Below are positions 1 through 9,452 of a stretch of 64,000 bases of DNA, piece after piece. Under the pieces are notes generated by a model. The model searched no databases and had not been told where the DNA came from. It was given only the letters and a program-made list of their open reading frames with translations. The DNA is taken from contig AFUS01000004.1 in the NCBI GenBank assembly GCA_000223315.2, positions 248,001 to 312,000 on the forward strand, given 5' to 3'. The translations under genes and the position numbers were made by a program. Source of the DNA: Parvimonas sp. oral taxon 393 str. F0440 (GTDB lineage: Bacteria; Bacillota; Clostridia; Tissierellales; Peptoniphilaceae). Each line of letters starts with the position of its first letter. The first letter of the stretch is position 1.

Positions 1-72
1 TTGCAAAAATATGTAAAATATGATAACATTATTAAATAAGTAGCAGTAGAATTAATAAAAGGAGGAAATTTT

Positions 73-1899
73 ATGTGCGGTATTGTTGGATATATTGGCA
101 GTTCAAATGCTATTGATAAGATTTTAAACGGACTTGAAACTTTAGAATATAGAGGATATGATTCTTCAGGAATTGCATTCTTGGAAGATAATAAGATAGA
201 TGTTGTTAAGACTGTTGGAAGAATTAGTAATTTAAGAGAAAAATTGGAAAATGAATATAAAAATAAAATTTCAAATATTGGTGTAGGACATACAAGATGG
301 GCTACACATGGAGTTCCATCAGATGAAAATTCACATCCTCATTTGAGTATGAATTCTAAATTTGCAGTTGTTCATAATGGAATAATTGAAAATTATTTAC
401 ATTTGAAGGAAGAACTTTTGAAAAAGAATTATATTTTTAAATCTGAAACAGATACTGAAGTTATTCCTCAATTATTGGAAGATTTAGATGATGGAGATTT
501 CTTAAGTACTGTTTTTAAGATGAAAGATAAAGTTAAGGGAAGCTATGCTTTTGGAATTTTAAAGGAAGATACTAAAGAACTTATTGGAATGAGAAAAGAA
601 AGTCCATTAGTTGTAGGAATTGGAAATGATGAATTTTTTATTGCATCAGATGTTATTGCAATTTTAAAATATACAAGAGATGTTATCTATCTTGAAAACA
701 GAGATTTAATTCATTTTAAAGATGGAAAATATACTGTTTATGATGCAAAAAATAATGTTGTAAATAGAGAAATTACACATATTGATTGGTCTGTGGAAGC
801 TGCTACAAAAGATGGATATGATCATTTTATGTTAAAGGAAATTTACGAACAACCAAAGGTAATTGAAGCTACTTTCCGTAGAAGATTAAATGACAAAGAT
901 GAGTTAATTTTAGATGGAATGGATGGTTTATTAGATGGAAATTTAAGTAAATTTAATAAATGCTATATTGTTGCCTGTGGAACAGCTTATCATGCAGGAC
1001 TTGTAAGTAGAGAAATTTTGGAAAAGGCTTTAAGATTTCCGGTAATTGTGGATGTTGCTTCTGAATTTAGATACTCAGACAGAATGATTGATGATAAGAC
1101 TTTAGTTATAATAATCAGTCAATCTGGAGAAACTGCAGATACTTTGGCAGCACTTAGAGAGTCAAAAGCCAAAGGAGCAACTATTTTGAGTGTTACAAAT
1201 GTTGTAGGTTCATCAATTGCAAGAGAATCTGACAATGTATTCTATACTTGGGCAGGTCCGGAAATTGCCGTTGCCAGTACAAAGGGATATACAACACAAG
1301 TTACAGCTCTATATATGATTGCTTTAAAATTTGGTGAAATTTTAGGAACAATTTCTTCCGATGAATATAAGAATATAATTGCTCATCTAAAGGAATTGCC
1401 TAGTAAGATAGAATTATTATTAAAAGATACAGAAATTTACAAAAAAATTGCATTGGAATTAATGGATAAGACTACTTGTTTTTATTTAGGAAGAGGTCTT
1501 GACTACTATACTGCTATGGAAAGTGCATTGAAATTAAAAGAAATATCATATATTTATACTGAAAGCTTTGCGGCGGGAGAATTAAAACATGGAACTATTG
1601 CATTAATTGAAGATGGTACACCTGTTTTTGTAATTGCAACTCAAGAGAGATTATATGAAAAAGTTATTTCAAATGTAAAAGAAGTAAAGGCTAGAGGGGC
1701 TAAAGTTTTTGAAATATCTCAGTTAGATAACAATTTTGGTGTTTCAGATGAAAGAATATTAATTCCAGGTACTATAGAAATTTTAATGCCTATTATTTCT
1801 GTTGTTGCTAGTCAACTTATTGCTTACTATGCATCATTGGCAAAGGGAAACGATGTTGATAAGCCAAGAAATTTAGCAAAATCTGTTACGGTTGAATAG
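73..1899 (+). CDS. glmS: Glutamine--fructose-6-phosphate aminotransferase (isomerizing)
   Basis: Makes glucosamine-6-phosphate from fructose-6-phosphate and glutamine, the entry step to UDP-GlcNAc and peptidoglycan. The protein is 608 residues, the usual length. It begins MCGIVGYIG, so Cys2 becomes the N-terminal nucleophile of the class II glutaminase domain (about residues 2-220), which also shows GHTRWATHG and HNGIIEN. Two SIS isomerase domains follow (about 285-430 and 455-600; SQSGETADT is seen), and the protein ends with the typical KPRNLAKSVTVE. The ATG is preceded by GGAGG at 61-65. Only 72 bases precede the gene in the window, so a glmS ribozyme cannot be assessed. Confidence 0.98.
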   Translation: MCGIVGYIGSSNAIDKILNGLETLEYRGYDSSGIAFLEDNKIDVVKTVGRISNLREKLENEYKNKISNIGVGHTRWATHGVPSDENSHPHLSMNSKFAVVHNGIIENYLHLKEELLKKNYIFKSETDTEVIPQLLEDLDDGDFLSTVFKMKDKVKGSYAFGILKEDTKELIGMRKESPLVVGIGNDEFFIASDVIAILKYTRDVIYLENRDLIHFKDGKYTVYDAKNNVVNREITHIDWSVEAATKDGYDHFMLKEIYEQPKVIEATFRRRLNDKDELILDGMDGLLDGNLSKFNKCYIVACGTAYHAGLVSREILEKALRFPVIVDVASEFRYSDRMIDDKTLVIIISQSGETADTLAALRESKAKGATILSVTNVVGSSIARESDNVFYTWAGPEIAVASTKGYTTQVTALYMIALKFGEILGTISSDEYKNIIAHLKELPSKIELLLKDTEIYKKIALELMDKTTCFYLGRGLDYYTAMESALKLKEISYIYTESFAAGELKHGTIALIEDGTPVFVIATQERLYEKVISNVKEVKARGAKVFEISQLDNNFGVSDERILIPGTIEILMPIISVVASQLIAYYASLAKGNDVDKPRNLAKSVTVE

Positions 1900-1904
1900 A
1901 ATTA

Positions 1905-1928
1905 AAGGGACTGGGAAGTCCCTTTTTT
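1905..1928 (+). terminator. Intrinsic terminator after glmS
   Basis: Eight-bp stem AAGGGACT/AGTCCCTT with loop GGGA, then a T run. It lies between the glmS stop codon and the ribosome binding site of the next gene. Confidence 0.85.
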
Positions 1929-1945
1929 ATATAAAGGAGAAAATT

Positions 1946-2752
1946 ATGTATAAATTAATAGCTCTTGATATGGATGGAACTACTTTTAACGAAAATCATG
2001 AAATATCTGATGAAGTTAAAGATAGTTTATTTTATGCTATGAGTAAGGGTGTAAAAATTGCATTTATTTCAGGTAGAGAGGAGTTTACAGTTAAAGAGAT
2101 TTTAAAGAGTTTAAAGCTAGATACTTATTATGGAGCTTTAAATGGAAGTTTAGTTTCTACAACTTATAGTGAAACTCCAAAATTTGTAAAGAGTTTAGAA
2201 AAGAAGTATCTTTTTGATATTTTAGAAATAATTGAGAATAATGGTTTTTCACCAATTGTGTTTTTAAAGGATTTTATTTTTACTAAAGATTCTAATGATG
2301 AATATGTTGAAATTATTTCAAAATTTATAAATCCTAAAATAGCCAGAGTTAGAGATGTAAAACAATATATTATAGACAATAATTTGGAAGAAAAAGTTTT
2401 GAAAATAGGAATTTGTCAAGAATATGATGTATTAAAAGAATTGGACGATAAATTTACTGATACAATAAAGAATGAATACACTATTTCTTTTTCTCTTCCT
2501 TTTTTTCTTGAGTTAATGGCAAAAGATACGGATAAAGGCTCTTGCTTAAAAGAAATATGCAGACTTAATGATATTGATATATCAGAGACTATTGCAATGG
2601 GCGATGGAGAAAATGATATACCTATGCTAAATATTTGTGGACTTTCTGTTGCAATGGGAAATGCAATGGAAAATGTTAAGAAAAATGTTGATTATATAAC
2701 TGATACGAATAAAAATGATGGGGTTGCAAAAGCCATAAGAAAATTTGTTTAG
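1946..2752 (+). CDS. HAD-superfamily (Cof-type) hydrolase
   Basis: Predicted cytoplasmic sugar-phosphate or nucleotide phosphatase of the Cof/YidA branch of the HAD superfamily. From the ATG at 1946 it has 268 residues, typical for Cof proteins. Motif I is DMDGTTFN near the N-terminus (nucleophile and acid/base Asp). Motif IV is MGDGENDIPML near residue 215. The reading frame opens further upstream, but the ATG at 1946 is preceded by AAGGAG at 1934-1939 and starts directly at the conserved YKLIALDMDG, so the longer version is rejected. The substrate cannot be told from sequence. Confidence 0.9.
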   Translation: MYKLIALDMDGTTFNENHEISDEVKDSLFYAMSKGVKIAFISGREEFTVKEILKSLKLDTYYGALNGSLVSTTYSETPKFVKSLEKKYLFDILEIIENNGFSPIVFLKDFIFTKDSNDEYVEIISKFINPKIARVRDVKQYIIDNNLEEKVLKIGICQEYDVLKELDDKFTDTIKNEYTISFSLPFFLELMAKDTDKGSCLKEICRLNDIDISETIAMGDGENDIPMLNICGLSVAMGNAMENVKKNVDYITDTNKNDGVAKAIRKFV

Positions 2753-2760
2753 AGGAAATT

Positions 2761-3951
2761 ATGGAAAAGAATTTTGTTGAAAAAATCGAAAATGTAGAAA
2801 GTTTTGTAAATGAAGTTATTTTAAATGCAATTAAAAATAATGCTTCAGATATACATTTTGAACCTAGAGAAAATAATTTTTATATAAGATACAGAATAGA
2901 TGGAGAGCTAATTGATATTTATCAAATAAATAGTTTAAATGCCCCAATTATTATTTCTCGTATAAAGATTATTTCAAAAATGGATATTACAATTAAGAGA
3001 ATGCCACAAGATGGAAGACTGGATTTTGATTATAATGGGAATTTAGTTGACATTAGAGTTGCATCAGTTCCTGTAATTTTGGGTGAAAAAATTGTAATGA
3101 GAATTTTAAATGCTGGAAATTTTAAAATTGACATAGAAAATCTGGGATTATATGACGAAGAAAGGCAATTAATTGAAAATATAATAAAAAGTCCAAATGG
3201 AGTTCTAATTATAAGTGGTCCTACGGGAAGTGGAAAGTCATCTACATTGTATTCATTTGTAAAAAAATTACAAAATGAAAATATCAACATAATTACTTTG
3301 GAAGATCCTGTTGAAGTTAGAATTAGTGGAATAAATCAAATAAATATAAATTCAGCTTTGGGACTTGACTTTGCGACTGGTCTTAGAGCGATGTTAAGAC
3401 AAGATTTTGAAGTCGGATTAGTTGGAGAGATGAGAGATAGAGAAACTGCAAATATTGCTCTAAGAGCAGGAATAACAGGACATCTTATCTTCACGACTTT
3501 GCATACTGCAGACACGGTTTCAGCAATAATAAGACTTTTGAATTTAGGAATAGAAAATTATGTTATTTCTTCAGGTGTAATAGCAATTTTATCTCAAAGA
3601 CTTGTTAGAAAACTTTGCCCAAAATGTAAAATTAAAAGAGATTTAACAAATTTTGAAAAAGAAATTTTTAAAGAAAATAATCTTGAAACACCTAAATATA
3701 TCTATGAAAAATGTGGTTGTGAACATTGCAATAGAGGATATATTGGTAGAACTTTAATTTTGGAATCTTTAATTTTAGATGATGAAATAAAAGAGATAAT
3801 AAATGGAAATTGTAATAGTGTAAGACTTTATGAATATTTTAAGAAAAACGGAAATGAAAGTTTATACAAAAACGGACTTAGAAAAATAGCAGACGGAATA
3901 ACGAGTTTTGAAGAAGTAAATAAAATTTTATTTTCGTTAGGAGAATTTTAA
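2761..3951 (+). CDS. GspE/PilB/ComGA-family secretion ATPase
   Basis: Motor ATPase for assembling type IV pili, a pseudopilus or a competence fibre. Walker A is GPTGSGKSST (about residue 158), the Walker B region is GEMRDRETA and the His box is LHTADT. A zinc-type pair CPKC...CEHC follows near residues 285 and 322. At 396 residues it lacks the N-terminal N1 domain of full PilB, so it resembles ComGA in size. It is followed one base later by a PilC/ComGB-like platform gene. No pilin, prepilin peptidase or PilT is seen nearby, so calling it pilus or competence is inference. Confidence 0.9.
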   Translation: MEKNFVEKIENVESFVNEVILNAIKNNASDIHFEPRENNFYIRYRIDGELIDIYQINSLNAPIIISRIKIISKMDITIKRMPQDGRLDFDYNGNLVDIRVASVPVILGEKIVMRILNAGNFKIDIENLGLYDEERQLIENIIKSPNGVLIISGPTGSGKSSTLYSFVKKLQNENINIITLEDPVEVRISGINQININSALGLDFATGLRAMLRQDFEVGLVGEMRDRETANIALRAGITGHLIFTTLHTADTVSAIIRLLNLGIENYVISSGVIAILSQRLVRKLCPKCKIKRDLTNFEKEIFKENNLETPKYIYEKCGCEHCNRGYIGRTLILESLILDDEIKEIINGNCNSVRLYEYFKKNGNESLYKNGLRKIADGITSFEEVNKILFSLGEF

Positions 3952-3952
3952 A

Positions 3953-5040
3953 ATGAGCTTTAAAGAAAAAGTTTTTAATATTTTAAATATGGAAATAGGA
4001 AATAAACACAATTTATTGGATTTAAGCATTTCTTTAAAAGAGGCGGGACTTCTCTTAAAATCAAATATTAATACTGCCGAAACGATAAATTTACTTTCGA
4101 AAACTTCTCCTAATAAGAATTTAAAGAAAATTTTTTCAGAAGTTTATGAAAATTTATTGCGTGGTAATGATTTGTATAATTCTTTTTTAAAGGTCAATAA
4201 ATTTGATAATTTGTTTTTATCTTTAATAAAATCAGGAGAAAGTTCGGAAAGACTTTCAGAAGTTTTTTTATATCTTTCATCATATTATGAGAAAAAGTAT
4301 AAATTAAAACAAAAACTTATAAGTATATTAACTTATCCGATTATTTTGTTGTCGGTTACAGTTGTCGTTTTAATTTTCTTTTGAATAATGTAATACCTGT
4401 ATTTTTAGATATTTTTAACGACAGCAATATTGAATTACCGGCTATTACAAAACTTTTAATTAAAAGTATGGATTTTATTAAATATAATTATTTATTTGTA
4501 ATTTTAGGAATTTTGATTTTTATTGTATTTTTAAAACTAATTTTTAAAAAATATAAAGTTAGAAAATTTTTTGGAAAATTGCTTTTTAAAATTCCATATA
4601 TAAAGTCACATTATCAAAACTATATCACTTCCATAATTGCAAAGAATTTTACTATTTTATTAAATGGAAATATAAATATAGTTGACAGTTTGGAGATAAT
4701 AAAAAATTCTACCGGAAATGTCTTTATAAAAGAACATTTAGAAAATGCTATTCTGGAAATAAAAAGTGGTAAATTAATCTCAAAATCTTTAGAGGACGAT
4801 TTGATTTTTAATCCGGCATTTATAAATATGCTTGCAATAGGAGAAAGTAGTGAAAATTTAGTTGAAATACTGGAAAGTGCAACTGAATACTATGACTCAA
4901 AGATAAATTATTCTGTTGATAAAATTTTACAATATTTACAACCCGTAATAATTATTTTAATTTCTCTATTTGTTGCATTTATAGTATTTGCAATAGCAAT
5001 ACCAATTTTTGATTTATCAAATGGAATAAGTATAGAGTAA
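3953..5040 (+). CDS. GspF/PilC/ComGB-family inner-membrane platform protein (frameshifted)
   Basis: Polytopic platform protein partnering the secretion ATPase just upstream. There are two T2SSF-type repeats: residues about 20-140 end in a hydrophobic helix (LTYPIILLSVTVVVLI), and a second repeat covers about 215-355 with a C-terminal membrane segment. As given, the frame stops at 4382-4384 and continues in another frame. Adding one T to the run at 4379-4382 (or 4374-4377) restores about 362 residues. The GESSE motif occurs in both halves (SGESSERLSE and IGESSENLVE), confirming that the halves are one gene. Confidence 0.85.
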
Positions 5041-5061
5041 TTATTTTGATGGAGGTAGTAT

Positions 5062-5589
5062 ATGAGAGCGTTACTTGTAATTGATTTACAGAAAGGGATA
5101 ATAAATCAAAGAGATTGTAGTGATGAAATAAATAAAATTAGGTGGTTGATTGAAGATTTTAAATGTAAAAATATGCCAATTATTTTTACAAAACATCTTG
5201 ATGAAAATATTGAAAGCCCTTTATACAAAAATTGCGAAGGTATTGAAATAATAGATAATTTGGATATAAATGCAAAATATATAGTTGAGAAAAGTAAGCC
5301 AGACTCATTTTTCAATACTAATCTTGAAAAAATTTTAAAAAATGAAGACATAACTGAATTGGTTATTTGTGGTTTTAATACTGAATATTGTTGTTTATTT
5401 ACTTCTATAGTTGCAGCTGATAAAAATTTCAAGGTTTATTTTATAGAAGATGCAACTGGAACGGTTTGTGATGAAAATACTTATGAAATGCCCGGATTGG
5501 ATATTCAAGATTTTATAGGTTCAATACTAAACTGGTCAAATATGGTAAATGTTTTGTATTTAGATGAATATAAAGAAGAATTTATTTAA
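5062..5589 (+). CDS. Isochorismatase-family cysteine hydrolase
   Basis: Small (175 residues) cysteine hydrolase. The catalytic Asp is in VIDLQKG near the N-terminus, and the likely nucleophile is in ICGFNTEYCCLFT near residue 111. The family includes nicotinamidases and isochorismatases. The DxHxxxH metal site of PncA-type nicotinamidases is not visible, so nicotinamidase is not claimed despite the pncB gene elsewhere in the window. The ribosome binding site is GGAGG at 5051-5055. Confidence 0.8.
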   Translation: MRALLVIDLQKGIINQRDCSDEINKIRWLIEDFKCKNMPIIFTKHLDENIESPLYKNCEGIEIIDNLDINAKYIVEKSKPDSFFNTNLEKILKNEDITELVICGFNTEYCCLFTSIVAADKNFKVYFIEDATGTVCDENTYEMPGLDIQDFIGSILNWSNMVNVLYLDEYKEEFI

Positions 5590-5590
5590 T

Positions 5591-5628
5591 AAAAAAAGCA
5601 AGTTAGGTTTAATCCAACTTGCTTTTTT
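5591..5628. terminator. Bidirectional terminator between convergent genes
   Basis: Long stem AAAAAAGCAAGTT...AACTTGCTTTTTT with A and T runs on the two sides. It serves the plus-strand hydrolase gene and the minus-strand membrane-protein gene. Confidence 0.85.
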
Positions 5629-5631
5629 AGT

Positions 5632-7344
5632 CTATTTCTTTACTCCTGTAACATTAAATGTACCGTCATCATTTTTATATCCTGAAATTTTAAATTTATC
5701 ATTTTCTTTTGCAAAAATTAAATCATTTGAAATGGAAACTCCTGCAATATAGATTAAATTATCTTCTTTTGTAGTAAAGTAGAAGAATGTATTTCCCTCT
5801 ATATTAACCGATTTTATTTCTTTTATAGTTCTCTCAACAGATGAATTGTTCTCTGCATTTGGATCAATTAAATCTGCATTTAATTTATTATAATTTTTTA
5901 CAGTTTCGTTAATGTCACTACCTACAGCAACATTTTGATATTTTTGTGCATCTATAAGTGCGAAAAGTTTTGTAAGTTCTGCTCCGTCTTTTAAACTCAT
6001 AAAATATGTCGGTCGATTATTTAAGTTTATTAGAATAGGGAATGTTGAAGTATATCCCTTCTCTTGAACACTACCTCTTGCACTTTCCATAACTGAAAAT
6101 TCTTCGGCAGAGGAAACGGGATAAAATTTTGTCTCTTTTGTTCTCATATTTACAAGTACGAAACCGATATTTGATTTATCTGAAAGAACAGAAGTTATCC
6201 CTGTATAAAAATAAATATCTTCACCAATTGATAGATAATTATATCCCTTTGTAGGTTTTGTAACGCCGGTTTGTTTTATATATCTATTTATAAATCCCTT
6301 TTTATAGACACCATTGAAAACAAGTTGTTCTTCAATCATTTCTGCAGGATAAACTCTATCTACCCAAGCAGGTACATCTTTTTTATCGTGTTCCTTAATT
6401 TCCCCGGAATTTGCATCTATAATTAAAACTTTACTTACATCCATACCTCCAACTAAATTAATAGTAGGTTTTAGAACGGATGCAACCCAGAAAGGATTAC
6501 CTTCATCATCTATCTCAAAATTTATTTCTCCGATTATATAAGTCGGTCTTTTAAGACGAATATGTCTTTTTATATTTCTATTTAATTTATCTGAAAAACT
6601 ATAAAAAATTGGTTTTTCAAGTTTTACAAGTTTTGTATCTTGACTTGCCATATCTACAGAAATATAATATCCAAGACCCTTTGATTGATTTACAAACCAT
6701 TTAACAAGTCCTGAATAGGTAAGAGGAGTAACTCTAAATGGCTTTCCTTTTATATTTATTTGGGGATATGTTGGGTCAATATCATATTGTGATACCAAAT
6801 CTCCTCCGATTTCGCCAAGTTTTCTTGAGCCTAATCTTTCGGCGGTTGTCTTGTCAACGACTGGGATTTGATTAAAATTAATAGGCTTTACATCATCTTT
6901 AAAAATACCTTCTTGCTTATCAATAAGATTTGAATATCTTTTTGCATTGAAAGCTTGGGAAGATAATAAAGTTGCAAAACCGTAAAAACCAATAGAAGCA
7001 ACTAATATTGAAATTAATATCTTTCTAAAAGCCTTACTTGTTTTATCATTTACATTTTTTACATTTTCCAAAAATGAAGAAAATCCTACAAAACTTAATG
7101 CGATTACGCCAAGAAAAAAGTAAAATGAAATATGGGCATAGTTTATAATAGGTAATGCAATATAGAAGAATAAAGCTGAAACTATAAGCATAAATATTAA
7201 ACTTTGTATAAAAACAGATCCATTTGTTTTAACTTTCTTTTTTTGAGTAAATTCAAAAATCTTTTCTCCATATTCATTTTGATGGGATGTCTTTTCAAAT
7301 TCATCCTTTATTGAAGATAAAATTCTATTTACATATATTTTCAT
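5632..7344 (-). CDS. Multi-pass membrane protein with large C-terminal domain, function unknown
   Basis: 570 residues. The cytoplasmic N-terminus of about 45 residues is followed by three or four hydrophobic segments (about 46-65, 70-90 and 110-130) and then about 430 mostly polar residues likely to be outside the membrane. I do not recognise a catalytic motif. The large domain has a repeated beta-rich look (for example PTYIIGEINFEIDDEGNPFW, VLIIDANSGEIKEHD), reminiscent of PepSY-like folds, but that is an impression only. The start ATG at 7344 follows AAAGGAGG on the minus strand. It is monocistronic, convergent with the upstream gene and divergent from the downstream one. Confidence 0.7.
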   Translation of the reverse strand: MKIYVNRILSSIKDEFEKTSHQNEYGEKIFEFTQKKKVKTNGSVFIQSLIFMLIVSALFFYIALPIINYAHISFYFFLGVIALSFVGFSSFLENVKNVNDKTSKAFRKILISILVASIGFYGFATLLSSQAFNAKRYSNLIDKQEGIFKDDVKPINFNQIPVVDKTTAERLGSRKLGEIGGDLVSQYDIDPTYPQINIKGKPFRVTPLTYSGLVKWFVNQSKGLGYYISVDMASQDTKLVKLEKPIFYSFSDKLNRNIKRHIRLKRPTYIIGEINFEIDDEGNPFWVASVLKPTINLVGGMDVSKVLIIDANSGEIKEHDKKDVPAWVDRVYPAEMIEEQLVFNGVYKKGFINRYIKQTGVTKPTKGYNYLSIGEDIYFYTGITSVLSDKSNIGFVLVNMRTKETKFYPVSSAEEFSVMESARGSVQEKGYTSTFPILINLNNRPTYFMSLKDGAELTKLFALIDAQKYQNVAVGSDINETVKNYNKLNADLIDPNAENNSSVERTIKEIKSVNIEGNTFFYFTTKEDNLIYIAGVSISNDLIFAKENDKFKISGYKNDDGTFNVTGVKK

Positions 7345-7713
7345 ATAAAATCCTCCTTTACAAGACTATTTTAACATATTATAATAAAAAATATACTTAA
7401 ACAATATATAAGTAATAACATAATTTTTATTAATGGAAAAACATAGAGGAAAAAGAAAATTTTAGATAGTTTTATTGAAAAAAAGTAGCTTAAGATGTAT
7501 AATTTAATTAACGACGATAACGTCTTTATGTAAAAAACTATTAAAACGGATAAATTTTTAAAACTTGTTATTAATAATAAATATCGATATTAAAAATATT
7601 AATTTTATTGTAGGCACTAAATTTAATAATCTTTTTTTCTATTTAAGTACTTTAGTTGTTCACATTTCTTTTTTTATATGTTACAATATATGTGAGGAAA
7701 TTTTGGAGGAAAT
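7345..7713. promoter_or_regulatory. Divergent intergenic region with promoter for the DUF1576-like gene
   Basis: No gene seen in 369 bases. A plus-strand promoter TTCACA at 7659-7664, 17-bp spacer, TACAAT at 7682-7687 lies just before the next gene. A short inverted repeat GACG-ATAA-CGTC lies at 7513-7524, with no known regulator. Minus-strand promoter candidates for the membrane protein lie near 7375-7390 (TATAAT on the minus strand). The remainder is A+T-rich without visible structure. Confidence 0.5.
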
Positions 7714-7716
7714 GTG

Positions 7717-8991
7717 TTGAGTAGAGAAAAGATATATGTAAAAAACCATTATAGATATGATGCGATATTTATATTTTCTATTTTGGCGATGTCTGTAGGC
7801 TTGCTTTTTGACAGTCCTAAAGAAATTTTAGACGGTTATATTAATATTTTAAAATCTCCAAGTCATTTACTTACTGATTATATGGCAGTAGGTGGAATAG
7901 GGGCAACATTTTTAAATGCTGGTTTACTTATGTTATTAGCATCTTTTGTGTTGTGGAGAAGACAACAATTGTTGACAGGTCCTATTATAGCTGCACTTTT
8001 TACACTTTTCGGTTTTTCTCTTTTTGGAAAAAATCTATTTAATACAATTCCGATAACTTTTGGAGTCTATCTTTATGGTAAAATAGAAGGTTTGAAATTT
8101 AATACTTTAACAATGAATAGCCTTTTTGGAACTGCACTGGGTCCTGTTGTAAGTTATATTTGTTTTGGAATAGGGTTACCGTTTTTTAAAGGATTACTTA
8201 TTTCTTATGCTGTAGGAATTTTAATTGGAATGCTTATCCCTGCACTTTCTGCATCATTTTTACGTTTTCATCAAGGTTATAGCTTATATAATATTGGTTT
8301 TACTTGTGGAGTTATCGGACTTTTTATTCAAGGAGTTTTTAAATCTTTTAATTTAGAAGTTAAAAATGTAAATGTTGTAAGTAAAGGAAATTTACGGATA
8401 GCAATTATTATGTATGTATTCTTTGCAGTAGTATTTGCTCTAGGATTTTATCTAAATGGATTTAGTTTTAAAAATTTAGGCAATTTATTAAAAAATAGTG
8501 GTAGAGCACCTTCTGATTTTGGTAATATCTATGGTAGAGGTGTTAGCATGATTAACATGTCTGCACTTGGACTTCTATATACAACTTATGTTATTTTTAT
8601 GAATCAACCGTTAAACGGACCTATACTTGGAGGGATTTTTACCATTTTCGGTTTTGGGATATTTGGGAAACATATAAAGAATGTATTTCCAATTCTTGTT
8701 GGAACAGTTATAGCTTACTTTTTTAATATTTACGATCCACATAGTGTATCTGCAACTGTTACAATTTTATTTGCTACAAATCTAGCACCGGTTTCGGGAG
8801 AATATGGTTTTTTTGCGGGGATGTTTGCAGGTTTTTGTCATGTTTCAATTGTTTCCAGTGTTGGACTTCTACATGGAGGCTTAAACCTTTATAACAATGG
8901 ATTTTCGGGAGGTTTTGTGGCAGCAACTTTAGTCCCGGTTTTTGAGGCAATCAAAAATTCAAGATTTTTTGATAAAAACGAGGAGGAATAA
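7717..8991 (+). CDS. DUF1576-like polytopic membrane protein
   Basis: About 424 residues, almost entirely hydrophobic with roughly ten membrane segments. An internal duplication is visible: TGPIIAALFTLFGFSLFGK in the first half matches NGPILGGIFTIFGFGIFGK in the second. This resembles the DUF1576 family of putative transporters or channels, whose function is unknown. The start is TTG at 7717, 6 bases after GGAGGA (7705-7710); the GTG at 7714 is possible but too close. The next gene follows two bases after the stop codon, so they are probably cotranscribed. Confidence 0.75.
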   Translation: MSREKIYVKNHYRYDAIFIFSILAMSVGLLFDSPKEILDGYINILKSPSHLLTDYMAVGGIGATFLNAGLLMLLASFVLWRRQQLLTGPIIAALFTLFGFSLFGKNLFNTIPITFGVYLYGKIEGLKFNTLTMNSLFGTALGPVVSYICFGIGLPFFKGLLISYAVGILIGMLIPALSASFLRFHQGYSLYNIGFTCGVIGLFIQGVFKSFNLEVKNVNVVSKGNLRIAIIMYVFFAVVFALGFYLNGFSFKNLGNLLKNSGRAPSDFGNIYGRGVSMINMSALGLLYTTYVIFMNQPLNGPILGGIFTIFGFGIFGKHIKNVFPILVGTVIAYFFNIYDPHSVSATVTILFATNLAPVSGEYGFFAGMFAGFCHVSIVSSVGLLHGGLNLYNNGFSGGFVAATLVPVFEAIKNSRFFDKNEEE

Positions 8992-8993
8992 TT

Positions 8994-9353
8994 TTGAATA
9001 CAATTAAAAATGAAGAGCATTATGCTAAATTAATAGTTAGCGGACTTGTTCATTATTATTTTAGTAAAAGAGTTCAAGATTTAAAAATAGATTTTAAAAT
9101 AGAAAAGAATTCCTTGAGAGTTATAGCTGAAGGAAATGTTAAAATAAAACCGAAAGATTTGGAAGAATTAAATAGAATATCAAATTCTGCCAGACTTCCG
9201 GAGTTTGAAAATTATTATGAAAATCTAATTGGATTTGGAAGTGACTCTAGCGATATGTCTAATATAGATGCTTTGGGTTCTATGGTTGACGAAGCTATTG
9301 TTTCTTACTCAGAAGATGGTCTTTTGACTATATTATTAGTTAGAAATTTCTAG
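8994..9353 (+). CDS. Small conserved-looking protein downstream of the DUF1576-like gene
   Basis: 119 residues, soluble, TTG start at 8994 after GAGGAGG (8981-8987). No motif recognised. It is acidic, with a Ser-rich segment (GFGSDSSDMSN) and a hydrophobic C-terminus (LLTILLVRNF). Tight coupling to the membrane protein suggests a joint role. The function is unknown. Confidence 0.65.
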   Translation: MNTIKNEEHYAKLIVSGLVHYYFSKRVQDLKIDFKIEKNSLRVIAEGNVKIKPKDLEELNRISNSARLPEFENYYENLIGFGSDSSDMSNIDALGSMVDEAIVSYSEDGLLTILLVRNF

Positions 9354-9387
9354 CCTTTAATATTTGGAGAAACGTACATATTAGTTT

Positions 9388-9417
9388 ATTGTTATATGCT
9401 CTGGGTATTATAACAAT
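9388..9417 (+). promoter_or_regulatory. Inverted repeat upstream of the suf operon
   Basis: Perfect 9-bp inverted repeat ATTGTTATA / TATAACAAT with a 12-nt loop (TGCTCTGGGTAT), 35 bases before the sufC start and with no T run. It could be a leader hairpin or an operator. A weak promoter may overlap it (TTGTTA at 9390-9395). No known regulator is assigned. Confidence 0.4.
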
Positions 9418-9452
9418 TATGCTAAATAAAACTACTATAAGGAGTAACATAT

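Noticed and set aside
1-72. glmS ribozyme
   Set aside because: Only 72 bases precede glmS, too few to contain or judge the ribozyme core.
5062-5589. Nicotinamidase PncA
   Set aside because: The DxHxxxH metal-binding motif is not present, so only the broader isochorismatase-like family is claimed.
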